Shown here: piece after piece, positions 40,788-49,272 of the stretch | How positions within the stretch are numbered: the stretch's first letter is position 1 | How the letters are laid out: each line of letters begins with the position of its first letter | Source: Nocardia bhagyanarayanae | Lineage (GTDB): Bacteria > Actinomycetota > Actinomycetes > Mycobacteriales > Mycobacteriaceae | Length of the DNA stretch: 64,000 nucleotides | Reading direction: 5' to 3' | Assembly: GCF_006716565.1 (NCBI RefSeq) | Contig: NZ_VFPG01000001.1 | Coordinates: 4,030,001-4,094,000, forward strand | The notes under the pieces: generated by a model | What the model was told of the DNA's origin: nothing | The model's input: only the letters and a program-made list of their open reading frames with translations | Database searches by the model: none | Translations under genes and position numbers: made by a program

Positions 40788-41351
40788 GTGGCGGACACCA
40801 GCGACTTCAAGAACGGCCTCGTGCTGAAGATCGACGGTCAGCTCCAGCAGATCGTCGAATTCCAGCACGTCAAGCCGGGTAAGGGCCCCGCCTTCGTGCG
40901 GACCAAGCTGAAGAACGTCGTGTCCGGCAAGGTCGTCGACAAGACCTTCAACGCGGGTGTCAAGGTGGAGACCGCGACCGTCGACCGTCGCGACATGACC
41001 TACCTGTACCACGACGGCTCCGACTACATCTTCATGGACGGCGAGACCTTCGACCAGATCTCGATCGCCGAGGCCACCATCGGCGACGGCGCCCGGTTCC
41101 TGCTGGAGAACATGGCCGTCCAGGTGGCCGTGCACGAGGGCGCGCCGCTGTTCGTCGAGCTTCCCGTCTCCATCGAGCTCGTTGTCCAGCACACCGACAT
41201 CGGCCTGCAAGGCGACCGCTCCACCGGCGGCACCAAGCCCGCCACCCTGGAGACCGGCGCCGAGGTGCAGGTGCCGCTGTTCATCAACACCGGCGACAAG
41301 CTGCGCATCGACTCGCGCGACGGCAGCTACCTCGGCCGCGTCAACGCCTGA
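40788..41351 (+). CDS. efp: Translation elongation factor P
   Basis: The 187-residue EF-P relieves ribosome stalling at polyproline. KOW-like domain I contains [19 protein letters not shown], where the modifiable tip region is PGKGPA. OB domains II and III follow, with [22 protein letters not shown] and the C-terminal [21 protein letters not shown]. It starts at GTG 40788 behind AGGAGA. A basic residue (Lys) is at the tip. The many Pro-rich proteins in this window are likely clients. Confidence 0.98.
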   Translation: MADTSDFKNGLVLKIDGQLQQIVEFQHVKPGKGPAFVRTKLKNVVSGKVVDKTFNAGVKVETATVDRRDMTYLYHDGSDYIFMDGETFDQISIAEATIGDGARFLLENMAVQVAVHEGAPLFVELPVSIELVVQHTDIGLQGDRSTGGTKPATLETGAEVQVPLFINTGDKLRIDSRDGSYLGRVNA

Positions 41352-41450
41352 TCACCGGTCGCTCGCGACGGGAGCGCGCGACCCGGTGGCAGGCCCACCG
41401 TGGCGGGCGCTCCTGCCGCCCTGACACAGAACGACAGGGATGATGTGACC

Positions 41451-41960
41451 GTGGCGGAACAGCCCGCAGACAAGAAATCCACGTTCAAGAAGCTGGGCGC
41501 CCGGCACAAGGCCCGGCGCCGTGCCGTGGACCTGCTGTTCGAGGCGGAGGCTCGCGACGTCGATGCCGCCGACCTGCTCGACGAGCGCGTCGACCTGGCC
41601 GCGAAGGACCAGACCGTCGCCCCCGTGCACGCCTACACCCGGACCCTGGTCGAAGGCGTCGCCGACGACCTGGACCGAGTGGACGGCACCATCGAGTCCT
41701 ACCTCCAGGACTGGACACTGTCCCGGCTGCCCGCGGTGGACCGCGCCATTCTGCGCATCGCCGTGTGGGAGCTCTTCCACGCCAACGACGTTCCGCCGGT
41801 GGTGGCCGTCGACGAGGCCGTGGAGCTGGCGAAGGAACTCTCGACCGACGACTCGCCGTCGTTCATCAACGGCGTGCTCGGTCAGGTCGTGCTGGTCGCA
41901 CCGCAGGTGCGCGCCGCGGCGGCCGCGACCCGTGCCCCGCGCCAGGAGCCCGAGGCGTGA
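41451..41960 (+). CDS. nusB: Transcription antitermination factor NusB
   Basis: A 169-residue all-helical Nus[21 protein letters not shown] at the N-terminus, [20 protein letters not shown] in the middle and [25 protein letters not shown] at the end. It binds boxA RNA with NusE to promote rRNA antitermination. Starts are ambiguous: GTG 41451 is 10 nt from CAGGGA, GTG 41445 is 4 nt from it, and an in-frame GTG at 41400 would lengthen it. The stop overlaps the next gene (GTGA). Confidence 0.95.
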   Translation: MAEQPADKKSTFKKLGARHKARRRAVDLLFEAEARDVDAADLLDERVDLAAKDQTVAPVHAYTRTLVEGVADDLDRVDGTIESYLQDWTLSRLPAVDRAILRIAVWELFHANDVPPVVAVDEAVELAKELSTDDSPSFINGVLGQVVLVAPQVRAAAAATRAPRQEPEA

Positions 41961-42220
41961 ACAAGTACCTGGTCATGGTGATGCGCACGCCGCGCTTCGA
42001 CCCGGCGGTCATCGAGCCGCACAAGGAGTTCCTGAACGGGTTGGTGGAGCGGGGCCGGCTCGTGGAGAGCGGCCGCTTCACCGACGGCACCGGCGGCGCC
42101 TACGTGATTCGCGCCGAGAACCTCGCGGCCGCGCGCGAGATCGCCTTCGCCGACCCGGTGCACACCACCGGCGCCTCGGAACTGACCGTGTACGAGTGGG
42201 AGATCACCGTCTCCGCCTGA
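41957..42220 (+). CDS. YciI-family protein
   Basis: An 87-residue protein with a dimeric alpha+beta barrel (YCII) fold: it opens [15 protein letters not shown], has [23 protein letters not shown] (helix then Gly-rich turn), [10 protein letters not shown] and a final ELTVYEWEI strand. The conserved His-Asp type residues of the family occur at PHKEF and FADPVHT. The biochemical role is not established. It starts at GTG 41957, overlapping the nusB stop, so it is co-translated with nusB and is the operon's last gene before the hairpin at 42238. Confidence 0.8.
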   Translation: MNKYLVMVMRTPRFDPAVIEPHKEFLNGLVERGRLVESGRFTDGTGGAYVIRAENLAAAREIAFADPVHTTGASELTVYEWEITVSA

Positions 42221-42237
42221 CCCACACCGCCCGATCC

Positions 42238-42275
42238 GGCTCCCGCCGGTGGGTGTACTGGGCCCGGCGGGAGCC
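42238..42275. terminator. Hairpin terminator between yciI and the convergent membrane protein gene
   Basis: A perfect 12-bp stem (42238-42249 with 42264-42275) has a 14-nt loop. It lies 18 bp after the yciI stop and about 230 bp before the converging gene's stop. The rest of the 42221-42504 gap shows nothing else recognisable. Confidence 0.7.
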
Positions 42276-42504
42276 CACCGGGACGTCTGCGGTGTCCCGG
42301 GTCGGGGGTGGCGCCCGCCGCCGATGTCCACCGGAGCTCCGGCGTCGGGCACGTCAGTGATCCTCATACCTCGAGTGCGCTCGAGGTCAACGCCGTGTGG
42401 CGCGCTTCATGGTCGAACGCGCTCGTCGGGCATCGGTCTCGGCGTGAACCGCGCGGCGCAGCCGCACACGCCTCGAATCAGTATGCTGCTGCGGCGTTCC
42501 GTGC

Positions 42505-43161
42505 TCAGGTGCCGACTCGGTGCAGGCAGATGCTCTTACCCGGGTTCTGGTAGACGATCTCGTCGGTCTCCCGGTGCAGTCGTTCCTGCGGTGCGCAGAC
42601 GCGGGCATCGACCGCGTCACTGACCGTATTCACTTGGAAAGCACCGGGAGTGGTGCAGGGGACCTTGCTGATCTCTTCCCCGGAGAGCCACTGATCGATC
42701 CCAGTGAAACAGTCGCCGACGACGGCGTTCATCTGCAGGCAGACGCGTTTGGACGACGCTTGCCGACTGGGCAGAGTTCTCGTGATGGTGGCCTCTGGAC
42801 ATTTGTCGACGGAGGGCGCCCGCACGACAACGAGTGCGGCAGCGGGATCGGTGCACGGGCGCACTGTCCAGGGATCGTTTCCGGAACCGGGCTGGTCGGT
42901 CACGAAGCCGCATGCACCGGCTTGGAATGGATCGGGTTCGGAGTCGCGGACAGCAACGATCACCCCGAGAATCAGCCCTCCCGCCATCAAGGCGAACACG
43001 CCGACGAGCAGCGCGACCCCCAGCGGCCCGACCACTCGCATGCGATTCTTCCGAAGAGCCATTCGCCGCCGTAGCTCCTGCCGTCGCTCGGGCGACATCG
43101 AACTGCGCCGAGCCGACGGCGGGCCGGACGATTCCAAGGGATCGGAACCTGGCTGAGACAT
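42505..43161 (-). CDS. Cys-rich single-pass membrane protein (LppU/SCO3897-like)
   Basis: A 218-residue protein with a basic cytoplasmic N-terminus (SPERRQELRRRMALRKNRMR), one TM helix (GVALLVGVFALMAGGLILGV) and an extracellular domain with eight cysteines spaced to form likely disulfides (ACGF, RPCTD, DKCPE, RVCLQ, DCFTG, VPCTT, RVCAP, SICLH). The arrangement resembles the LppU/SCO3897 group of secreted actinobacterial proteins; that match is tentative. The ATG at 43161 has AAGG 8 nt upstream. The function is unknown. Confidence 0.75.
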   Translation of the reverse strand: MSQPGSDPLESSGPPSARRSSMSPERRQELRRRMALRKNRMRVVGPLGVALLVGVFALMAGGLILGVIVAVRDSEPDPFQAGACGFVTDQPGSGNDPWTVRPCTDPAAALVVVRAPSVDKCPEATITRTLPSRQASSKRVCLQMNAVVGDCFTGIDQWLSGEEISKVPCTTPGAFQVNTVSDAVDARVCAPQERLHRETDEIVYQNPGKSICLHRVGT

Positions 43162-43375
43162 GTTCTGAGCCTTGCATATTCGTAGTCGGCGGGCACACTC
43201 GTCTCGAGTGCGGCGGACAGCGCGCGGCCCCCGACGCGGAATCACTCCGCCTCAGTGTCCGGCCGATCGGAATGCGCCGGGATTCGGAACAGTTGGCGCG
43301 GCTCCGAGGCCGCCCGGTCGCAGGGATGAGAGATCATTAGACTTCTTCTCGCAACGTCGCAACGAGGAGTGTGGA

Positions 43376-43930
43376 ATGGTCGCCGAGACGCCCGTGACAG
43401 GAACCGCCGAACTGGCCGCATTGCAGACCGGGGGGTGCACCGCCGAGCGGGCATGGGCGTTGTTCGACCGGCTGCCCGGCGTGCGGGTCGCCGAGGTGAC
43501 GACCGGACGTTGGCGCGGCGAGGAGCTCGACACCGGGCATCCGTTCGACGGGATGCTCGTCGCTTCGGGCTGGTACGGCAAGCAATTCGACGGCCCCGAC
43601 TCCGTGCATCCGCTGCTGTTCGCCGACGCCGCGGGGGCGGTGTTCCCCGTCGATCCCCGCCGGGTGCCGCTGAGCTTGGCGGGCAAGGTGCCGCTGTCCG
43701 GCGTGCGGATGCTGCGCTCGATACTGCCGGTGCTCGGTCCCGCGCTGCGCACCCGCAAGTACACCGCGCGGCTACGCGACATCGAATACCGGGGCGAGGT
43801 GGGCGCGGCGATGGTCTACGACCACCTGCCGATCATCGACCACTTCCGGCGCGTCGACGCGCACACGCTGTTCGGCGTGATGGATTTGCGCGGCATGACC
43901 GAGCCGTACTTCTTCGTCCTGCGTCGGTGA
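43376..43930 (+). CDS. DUF4334/GXWXG domain protein
   Basis: A 184-residue cytoplasmic protein with the GXWXG motif (TTGRWRGEEL) near residue 44. A domain resembling DUF4334 follows, with GWYGKQFDG, ARLRDIEYRGEVGAAMVYDHLPIIDHF and the closing MDLRGMTEPYFFVL. The ATG at 43376 has GAGGAG upstream. No enzyme activity is known for the family. It precedes an FAD-dependent oxidoreductase by 66 bp on the same strand, and the two may form a unit. Confidence 0.82.
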   Translation: MVAETPVTGTAELAALQTGGCTAERAWALFDRLPGVRVAEVTTGRWRGEELDTGHPFDGMLVASGWYGKQFDGPDSVHPLLFADAAGAVFPVDPRRVPLSLAGKVPLSGVRMLRSILPVLGPALRTRKYTARLRDIEYRGEVGAAMVYDHLPIIDHFRRVDAHTLFGVMDLRGMTEPYFFVLRR

Positions 43931-43996
43931 GCCGCCGCCCGGCCTACCATCGGACTAGTCGCCGAGGGTTGATCGCCGTGCGAGGGGAGACCGTCG

Positions 43997-45229
43997 ATGG
44001 AACGTACGACCTGTCTGGTGGCGGGCGGTGGGCCCGCGGGCATGGTGCTCGGCCTGCTGCTGGCCCGCGCGGGCGTCGAGGTCACCGTGTTGGAGAAGCA
44101 CGGCGACTTCCTGCGTGACTTCCGCGGTGACACCGTGCATCCCACGACCCTCGACCTGCTCGACGAACTCGGCCTCGGCGAGGAGTTCGCGAAACTGCCC
44201 GCGCGGCGAGTGGAGTCGATCCTGCTCCCTGTCGGTGGCTCGCTGCAAACCTTGGCGTCGCTGAAAAACATTCCAGGCAAACACAAATACATCGCCATGG
44301 TGCCGCAGTGGGATCTGCTCGATCTGCTGGCCCGCACCGCCGATCGCGAGCCGACGTTCCGGCTGCGCATGAACACCGAGGCCACCGGTCTGATCCTCGC
44401 CGAAGGGCGGGTCGCGGGGGTGAAGTACCGGACGGCCGACGGTGGCACCGGTGCGATCGAGGCCGCGCTCACCGTCGCCTGTGATGGGCGCGGTTCGGTG
44501 CTGCGGGCTTCCGCCGGGCTGCGGTCGCGCCGGTGGGCGACGCCGATGGACGTGTGGTGGTTTCGCCTGCCGCGCACGGGGATCGATCCCGCGGGCGCGA
44601 TCCCGATCGTCACCGCGCGACGCGCCGCCGTCATGCTCGATCGCGGTGACTACTGGCAGTGCGCCACGCTCATCGCCAAGGGCAGCGACGCCGCGGCCAG
44701 GCGCGGACCGGTCGGTGGGATCATGCGCGAAATGGCCGCGGCCGCACCGTGGTTGGCCGACCGGGTCGACACGCTGCGCGACTGGGACGAGGTCAAGCTG
44801 CTCGACGTGCAGCTCGACCGCCTCGAACGCTGGTACACCGACGGGCTGCTCTGCCTCGGCGACGCCGCGCACGCCATGTCCCCGGCCGGTGGCGTCGGCA
44901 TCAACCTCGCCGTGCAGGACGCGGTGGCGGCGGCGAGAATTCTTGCCCCCTCGCTGCTTTCGGGACGGGTCGGCGTCGCGGAGCTGGCCAAGGTGCAGCG
45001 GCGGCGCTGGTTCCCGACCGCTGTCACGCAGGGTATCCAGCGGCTGCTGCACGCCGCTGTCATCCGGCCCGCGCTGAGCGGACAGGTGGATCTCACCCGA
45101 TCGGACAACGCGCCGTGGCCCGTCCGGGTGCTGCGGCGCGTCCCGGTGGTCCGAAGCGTTCCGCCGTTTCTGATCGCCCGGGGCGTATTGCCCGAGCACG
45201 CACCGGATTTCGCGCGGCGCGGGCACTGA
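43997..45229 (+). CDS. FAD-dependent aromatic-hydroxylase-type oxidoreductase
   Basis: A 410-residue group A flavoprotein monooxygenase-like protein. The FAD-binding N-terminus is CLVAGGGPAGMVLGLLLARAG, a middle region carries CDGRGSVLR (DG motif), and the C-terminal FAD motif LCLGDAAHAMSPAGGVGINLA is complete. The segment FLRDFRGDTVHPTTLDLLDELGL is typical of PHBH-like hydroxylases. A GGGGA ribosome-binding site precedes the ATG. The substrate is unknown; it may act with the preceding DUF4334 protein. Confidence 0.9.
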   Translation: MERTTCLVAGGGPAGMVLGLLLARAGVEVTVLEKHGDFLRDFRGDTVHPTTLDLLDELGLGEEFAKLPARRVESILLPVGGSLQTLASLKNIPGKHKYIAMVPQWDLLDLLARTADREPTFRLRMNTEATGLILAEGRVAGVKYRTADGGTGAIEAALTVACDGRGSVLRASAGLRSRRWATPMDVWWFRLPRTGIDPAGAIPIVTARRAAVMLDRGDYWQCATLIAKGSDAAARRGPVGGIMREMAAAAPWLADRVDTLRDWDEVKLLDVQLDRLERWYTDGLLCLGDAAHAMSPAGGVGINLAVQDAVAAARILAPSLLSGRVGVAELAKVQRRRWFPTAVTQGIQRLLHAAVIRPALSGQVDLTRSDNAPWPVRVLRRVPVVRSVPPFLIARGVLPEHAPDFARRGH

Positions 45230-45243
45230 CGGTCGACGGTCGG

Positions 45244-46566
45244 TCAGCCGAAGAGATCGTCCGAGCCGCCGGTCCGAGTCGGCAGTTCGGCGACCCAGCC
45301 CGCCACCACCGCCAGTCCGGTCGCGCGGTGGACGGCGAGGAAGCCGAACGGCCGGTCGAAGACGACCTCGACCTGCGTGATCAGGTGCTCGGCCGAGAGC
45401 GGCATGCTCACCGCCACCGCCCCGATGCTGGTGACCGCGGCGGCTTCGAACCCCTCGCGGGTGAAACGCGCCAGCACGTCCTGCCCGCCCTGCGCGAGCG
45501 CCAGCGGCTCCGGCGAGATCGAGGGAAAGTGGTTTCGGTCCGTCCGCATGGCGGCGGTGAGGCCGAAGAGTTCGGGCGTCGCGCACAGATCGTGCGACGA
45601 GCGAATCTCGAAGGGCGGCATGCGGATATCGAGACGGTCACCGGGGCGGGGAGCGCGGTGCTGGGACACGCGTAGACCAGGTCCGGTCGTTCCGGGCGGC
45701 AGGTGATCGCGGATGGGCACCTGCCCGGTGAGGGCGGCGAGACCGGAGGTGAGCACGGCGCCCGGCGAACTCATGCCTCGTGCCGTCGTGGCCGTTGGCT
45801 GCACGCCGAGCGCCGTGTCCGGTGAGTTTGTGCCCGGCGACTTTGCAGCGGTTGGTTCCGCACCGCGCGCCATGCCCGATGGGCTCACGCCGGGCGACTC
45901 GGTGCCGACGGGCTCCGCGCCGAGCAGCAGGTGGACGTCGAGATCGCGAGTTCCGGTTACGACCACGCGGGTCACGAGGTCCGGGCCGTCGAGGAGGGCG
46001 ACCTGGGACAAGTCTCCGGTGGTGCGCGTCAGCCCGCGCCCGGTCATGCCGCGCCACGGCCCGGTTTCGGGACGAAGCACGGCGTCGACGAACTGCTCGC
46101 GCCATTCGGTTCTGGCGACCAAGGCGGTGGCCAGCACCAGCATGGTGTCGGGTTCGACCCGCAGCGGGAACCGGTCGATCAAGCCGTCCGTTCCGCGTGC
46201 GGCCCAGGAGTCCAAGGCATCTTGACTCGTCAGTCGTCCGATGGTGTCCGGCGGCAGGCTGTCGATCCATGCGGGGTGCAGCGCAAGCCCTTCGGCGAAC
46301 CACGCGCCGAGCACGGCGGAGAGATCCTCGGCCTCGGCCATGATCCGCAGCACCTCCAGCGCGGCGCCCTGGGCTCGCTCGGCGGGCAGCCCGATCGCGG
46401 CTTCCAGTTCCGCGCGAGCCGGGCCGTCCGCCGCGGCCGCGAGCAGGGCGAGCAGCGGCCAGACGCCGGCCCCCGAGACGACGAAGTCCTTCTCGCCCGC
46501 GCCGGCCGCCCACCGCGCGGTCAACTGGTTGACCGCCGCCGCCTGCGTGTCTATCGCGCTCCCCAT
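45244..46566 (-). CDS. Serpin-family protein with an internal three-fold repeat insertion
   Basis: A 440-residue protein with recognisable serpin landmarks: N-terminal FVVSGAGVWPLLALLAAAADGPARAEL, a reactive-loop hinge EGFEAAAVTS (residues 371-380) followed by an exposed loop IGAVAVSMP, and a C-terminal strand region VVFDRPFGFLAVHRATGLAVVAGWV. The small-residue hinge resembles inhibitory serpins that trap serine or cysteine proteases. There is no signal peptide, so it is probably cytoplasmic. Residues 216-272 are three 19-residue repeats rich in Gly, Pro, Ser and Thr. The ATG at 46566 is used; an in-frame TTG lies just before it, and neither has a good ribosome-binding site. Confidence 0.82.
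   Translation of the reverse strand: MGSAIDTQAAAVNQLTARWAAGAGEKDFVVSGAGVWPLLALLAAAADGPARAELEAAIGLPAERAQGAALEVLRIMAEAEDLSAVLGAWFAEGLALHPAWIDSLPPDTIGRLTSQDALDSWAARGTDGLIDRFPLRVEPDTMLVLATALVARTEWREQFVDAVLRPETGPWRGMTGRGLTRTTGDLSQVALLDGPDLVTRVVVTGTRDLDVHLLLGAEPVGTESPGVSPSGMARGAEPTAAKSPGTNSPDTALGVQPTATTARGMSSPGAVLTSGLAALTGQVPIRDHLPPGTTGPGLRVSQHRAPRPGDRLDIRMPPFEIRSSHDLCATPELFGLTAAMRTDRNHFPSISPEPLALAQGGQDVLARFTREGFEAAAVTSIGAVAVSMPLSAEHLITQVEVVFDRPFGFLAVHRATGLAVVAGWVAELPTRTGGSDDLFG
45751..45921. repeat. Three degenerate 57-bp in-frame repeats inside the serpin gene
   Basis: The minus-strand reading gives three consecutive 19-residue units beginning GAEPVGTESPG, GAEPTAAKSPG and GVQPTATTARG. Each occupies 57 bp and together they fill 171 bp. 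They interrupt the serpin fold between a predicted strand ending DVHLLLG and the next conserved segment, and look like a surface-loop expansion. Confidence 0.8.
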
Positions 46567-46596
46567 CAAGCCAACATAGCCGTCGTCGATGCCGGA

Positions 46597-47571
46597 TCAG
46601 GTGTGGTTCGGGAGCAGGACGATCGTGCCGAACGCGGCGCGCCGCTCGATCAGTTCGTGCGCGTGTGCGGCCTGATCGAGGGGCATCGTCGTGTCGAGCA
46701 GTGGCTCGAGCGTTCCGGCCGCGACCTCGTAGAGGACCTGCGCGCGATGACTCGCCACTTTGCCGAGCCAGGCGGGGCCGGCGCAGCCGATCAATGTCAG
46801 CCCGCGGTTGATCAGGTCGGTCGCGGTGATCGGCGCGGGACCGCCGGAGAGGAATCCGTAGGCCAGCATGCGGCCGCGCACCGGCGTCATGAGGTCGAGC
46901 AGCGCCGGTGTCGCGGGCCCGCCGATCGAGTCGAAGACGACATCCAGCGTCACCGCACCGAGCACGTCGCGGAGGCGGTCCGTCCACGCCGGGTCGTTGT
47001 GGTCGATCACCTCGGCGGCGCCCAGCTTGCGCGCCTGCGCGGCTTTGGCCGGGCCACCCGCCGTGGCGATGACGCGCGCACCCCGGCGGGCCGCGTATTG
47101 GGTGAGATATGCGCCGACACCGGTCGCGGCCGCCTCGACCAGCACGGTCTCGTCCCCGGTGGGCGCGGCCGTGTCGAACAGGGCTGTCGCGACGGAACCG
47201 CTCATCAGGACCGCTGCGGCGATGGCGGTGTCCACGCCGTCGGGAATGGGCGTCGCGGGCGCGGCGGGCGCGACGACGTATTCGGCATAGGCGCCGGAAC
47301 CATTGGTGGCCACTGCGACTCGACACCCGACGAAACCAGGGTCGACGTCCGGTCCGGTTTCCACGACCGTGCCCGCCGCCTGGAAACCGAACACGAACGG
47401 CGGTTCGGCGGGCGGGGGGAAGGTGCCCGCGCGGATCGCGGCCTCCGGATACAGCACCGGAACGGCCTCCGCCCGGACGACCAGCTCGCCCGCGCCCGCC
47501 GTCGGCCGCGGCGTCTCGGACGGAACCAGCACCTCGGGCCCGCCCACACCTGTCATTACGATTGCCCGCAT
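46597..47571 (-). CDS. Quinone oxidoreductase-like (zinc-independent MDR) NADPH dehydrogenase
   Basis: A 324-residue medium-chain dehydrogenase/reductase beginning MRAIVMTGVGGPEVL. The nucleotide-binding domain has VLVEAAATGVGAYLTQYAARRGARVIATAG, with the expected A-x-x-G-V-G turn, and the family segment FDSIGGPATPALLDL. It lacks the cysteines of zinc-binding alcohol dehydrogenases, so it fits the NADPH:quinone reductase branch. The ATG at 47571 follows GGAG by 6 nt. It is divergent from a TetR gene and shares its operator region, so it is very likely repressed by that regulator and induced by a quinone or other electrophile. Confidence 0.9.
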   Translation of the reverse strand: MRAIVMTGVGGPEVLVPSETPRPTAGAGELVVRAEAVPVLYPEAAIRAGTFPPPAEPPFVFGFQAAGTVVETGPDVDPGFVGCRVAVATNGSGAYAEYVVAPAAPATPIPDGVDTAIAAAVLMSGSVATALFDTAAPTGDETVLVEAAATGVGAYLTQYAARRGARVIATAGGPAKAAQARKLGAAEVIDHNDPAWTDRLRDVLGAVTLDVVFDSIGGPATPALLDLMTPVRGRMLAYGFLSGGPAPITATDLINRGLTLIGCAGPAWLGKVASHRAQVLYEVAAGTLEPLLDTTMPLDQAAHAHELIERRAAFGTIVLLPNHT

Positions 47572-47585
47572 CGAGAACTCCATAA

Positions 47586-47634
47586 GTTGACTGTCGGTCC
47601 AGATATCTCGCCACGATATGGACCGTCGGTCAAC
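47586..47634. promoter_or_regulatory. Paired TetR operators between the quinone reductase and tetR
   Basis: Two imperfect palindromes, TTGACTGTCGGTCCA (47587-47601) and TGGACCGTCGGTCAA (47619-47633), are arranged head to head. The whole 47586-47634 segment is an inverted repeat with arms GTTGAC-N-G-N-CGGTCCA. Their centres are 32 bp, about three helical turns, apart. This is the usual layout for a TetR repressor controlling both its own gene and the divergent one. Confidence 0.8.
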
Positions 47635-47659
47635 TTTGTCAACGAACGAAGGCGGTGGC

Positions 47660-48247
47660 ATGTCCGACGGGCGCACGCGAGAACGGGCCGACGCCGCACG
47701 CAACCGGCGCGCCATTCTGGACGCGACCAGGGCATTGCTCGCCGAGCACGGCGCCGAGGGCGTCACCATGGAGCGGGTCGCCGCCGCGGCGGGCGTGGGC
47801 AAGGGGACGATCTTCCACCGCTTCGGCAGCCGGGCCGGGCTGCTGCACGAGCTGGTCGCCGAGCCAGCCGTCGCCCTGATGGAGGCCGTCTCCAGCGGAC
47901 CGCCGCCGTTGGGACCGGGCGCGCCCGCCGCCGAGCGTCTGCTGGCCTACTTCGCGGCGATGACCGACCTGGTGATCGACAACATCGAACTCGTCGTCGC
48001 CTACAACGCGGTTCCGCCGCATCCCAGACGTGAAGAGTTCCATGCCTTCTGGGCCGCGCACATCACCGCGATGCTGCGCGGGGCGCGTCCGGATCTGGAC
48101 GCGGAAGTGGTCGGCGCGCTGCTGCTCGCACCGTTGGGCGGCGAGCTGGCGTCCCGGATGGTGCGCGCGGGTGAGGCGGATCGCCTGCGGGCCGCGGTGC
48201 ACGATCTCGTCGCGTCGGTGCTGCGAGCGCCCGCGTCGGAAACGTGA
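47660..48247 (+). CDS. TetR-family transcriptional repressor
   Basis: A 195-residue regulator. The N-terminal helix-turn-helix is clear: RRAILDATRALLAEHGAEGVTMERVAAAAGVGKGTIFHRFGSRAGLLHEL. The C-terminal ligand-binding and dimerisation domain is mostly helical. The ATG at 47660 (MSDGRTRERA) has GAAGG 7 nt upstream; the earlier ATG at 47618 lies inside the operator palindrome and is unlikely. It probably represses itself and the divergent quinone reductase through the operators at 47586-47634. The ligand is unknown. Confidence 0.92.
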   Translation: MSDGRTRERADAARNRRAILDATRALLAEHGAEGVTMERVAAAAGVGKGTIFHRFGSRAGLLHELVAEPAVALMEAVSSGPPPLGPGAPAAERLLAYFAAMTDLVIDNIELVVAYNAVPPHPRREEFHAFWAAHITAMLRGARPDLDAEVVGALLLAPLGGELASRMVRAGEADRLRAAVHDLVASVLRAPASET

Positions 48248-48265
48248 AGTCCGAGCGGCCGCCGG

Positions 48266-48946
48266 TCAACCTCGCGAGAGGATGGCTTCGAAGCGTTCGT
48301 CGGCGCGGTCGAGCTGACCGAGGATGTGCTGTTTGACGTGATCCGCGAGCGGCGTGTCCGGCCTGCTCACCAGGTCGCGGTAGACGTCGGTGAGCGGGCG
48401 GTATTTCACAGCGAGCTTGCGCATGATCGGCTTCTCGGCGTAGAGGATGCCGACGCCGTTGTCGGTGAAGTCCGAGAGCTTGACGACCCGCGCCCAGGGC
48501 GCGCGATCCAAGGTCGTCGCGACGTGATCGCGGTACTGCTCGTGACGGTCGCGGTCCGGATCGGGCTCCGGGTTGGTGACTGCCGCGACGAGGTCGGCGA
48601 CCCGGCGGCCGAAGCGTTCGGACAGTTCGGTGAGCGCGGCGTCGGTGGGGGATCCGTCGCGGACCCCCGCGAGCTCGGCGGGGTGGTCCTCCACGGCATC
48701 GTGCAGCAGGCCCGCCGCCACCACGTCGCTGTCCCGGACCTCGTAGTGGCTGACGATCCGGATCGCCACGCGCAGAAGGTGATTCAGATACGGTTCGCGG
48801 CCGTAGCGGTCGTCGCGGTGCAGTTCGGTGGCCAGGTCCAGCGCCTGGGTCAGCCGCTCGCCGTCGGGTAGTTCCGCGATTTCCAGCAGCAGCCGTTCGC
48901 GCAGCCCCGCCTCGCCATAGACCTCGCTGATCGTGTGCAGCGGCAT
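48266..48946 (-). CDS. HD-domain phosphohydrolase (RelA/SpoT hydrolase-like)
   Basis: A 226-residue protein with HD-domain metal-binding motifs: His in PYLNHLLRVAIR, HD in AAGLLHDAVEDH, and a later Asp in KLSDFTDNG. The spacing matches the ppGpp-hydrolase HD domain of RelA/SpoT proteins (a MESH-like, small hydrolase type), but no synthetase domain follows. An alarmone or other nucleotide could be the substrate. The ATG at 48946 has GGGAG upstream; an ATG 33 bp earlier is possible. It converges on the TetR gene, with 18 bp between stops. Confidence 0.82.
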   Translation of the reverse strand: MPLHTISEVYGEAGLRERLLLEIAELPDGERLTQALDLATELHRDDRYGREPYLNHLLRVAIRIVSHYEVRDSDVVAAGLLHDAVEDHPAELAGVRDGSPTDAALTELSERFGRRVADLVAAVTNPEPDPDRDRHEQYRDHVATTLDRAPWARVVKLSDFTDNGVGILYAEKPIMRKLAVKYRPLTDVYRDLVSRPDTPLADHVKQHILGQLDRADERFEAILSRG

Positions 48947-49272
48947 CACGGCCAAGACTCCCGCCCCAGGGTTACGCATAACGCCAATCTATCGGGCATT
49001 TCGGCCGCGCGCTGTGCCCTGCGACACTTGTTCACCTACCGGATTCCAAAAATCGGCTCCGAGTCGATTTGCCGGATGCGTGCTCGACTTGTCGATGCCG
49101 CGAATCCGATTCGACGCCAATGGTTTATATGGATCCCAGCACGTGATCTCGGTGTCTCTACCGGCACTCGCGGCTAGCGCACGGAGCCCTCGCGAACGCG
49201 CCTCTCGGGGGAGCTCCATCATGGTCGGCCAATGCTCCTGTCGACGCCACGGTGACGAGCGAAAAAGGTTCG

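Noticed and set aside
47618..47659. Upstream ATG (47618) as the TetR start
   Set aside because: It lies inside the operator palindrome and has no ribosome-binding site; ATG 47660 has GAAGG at good spacing.
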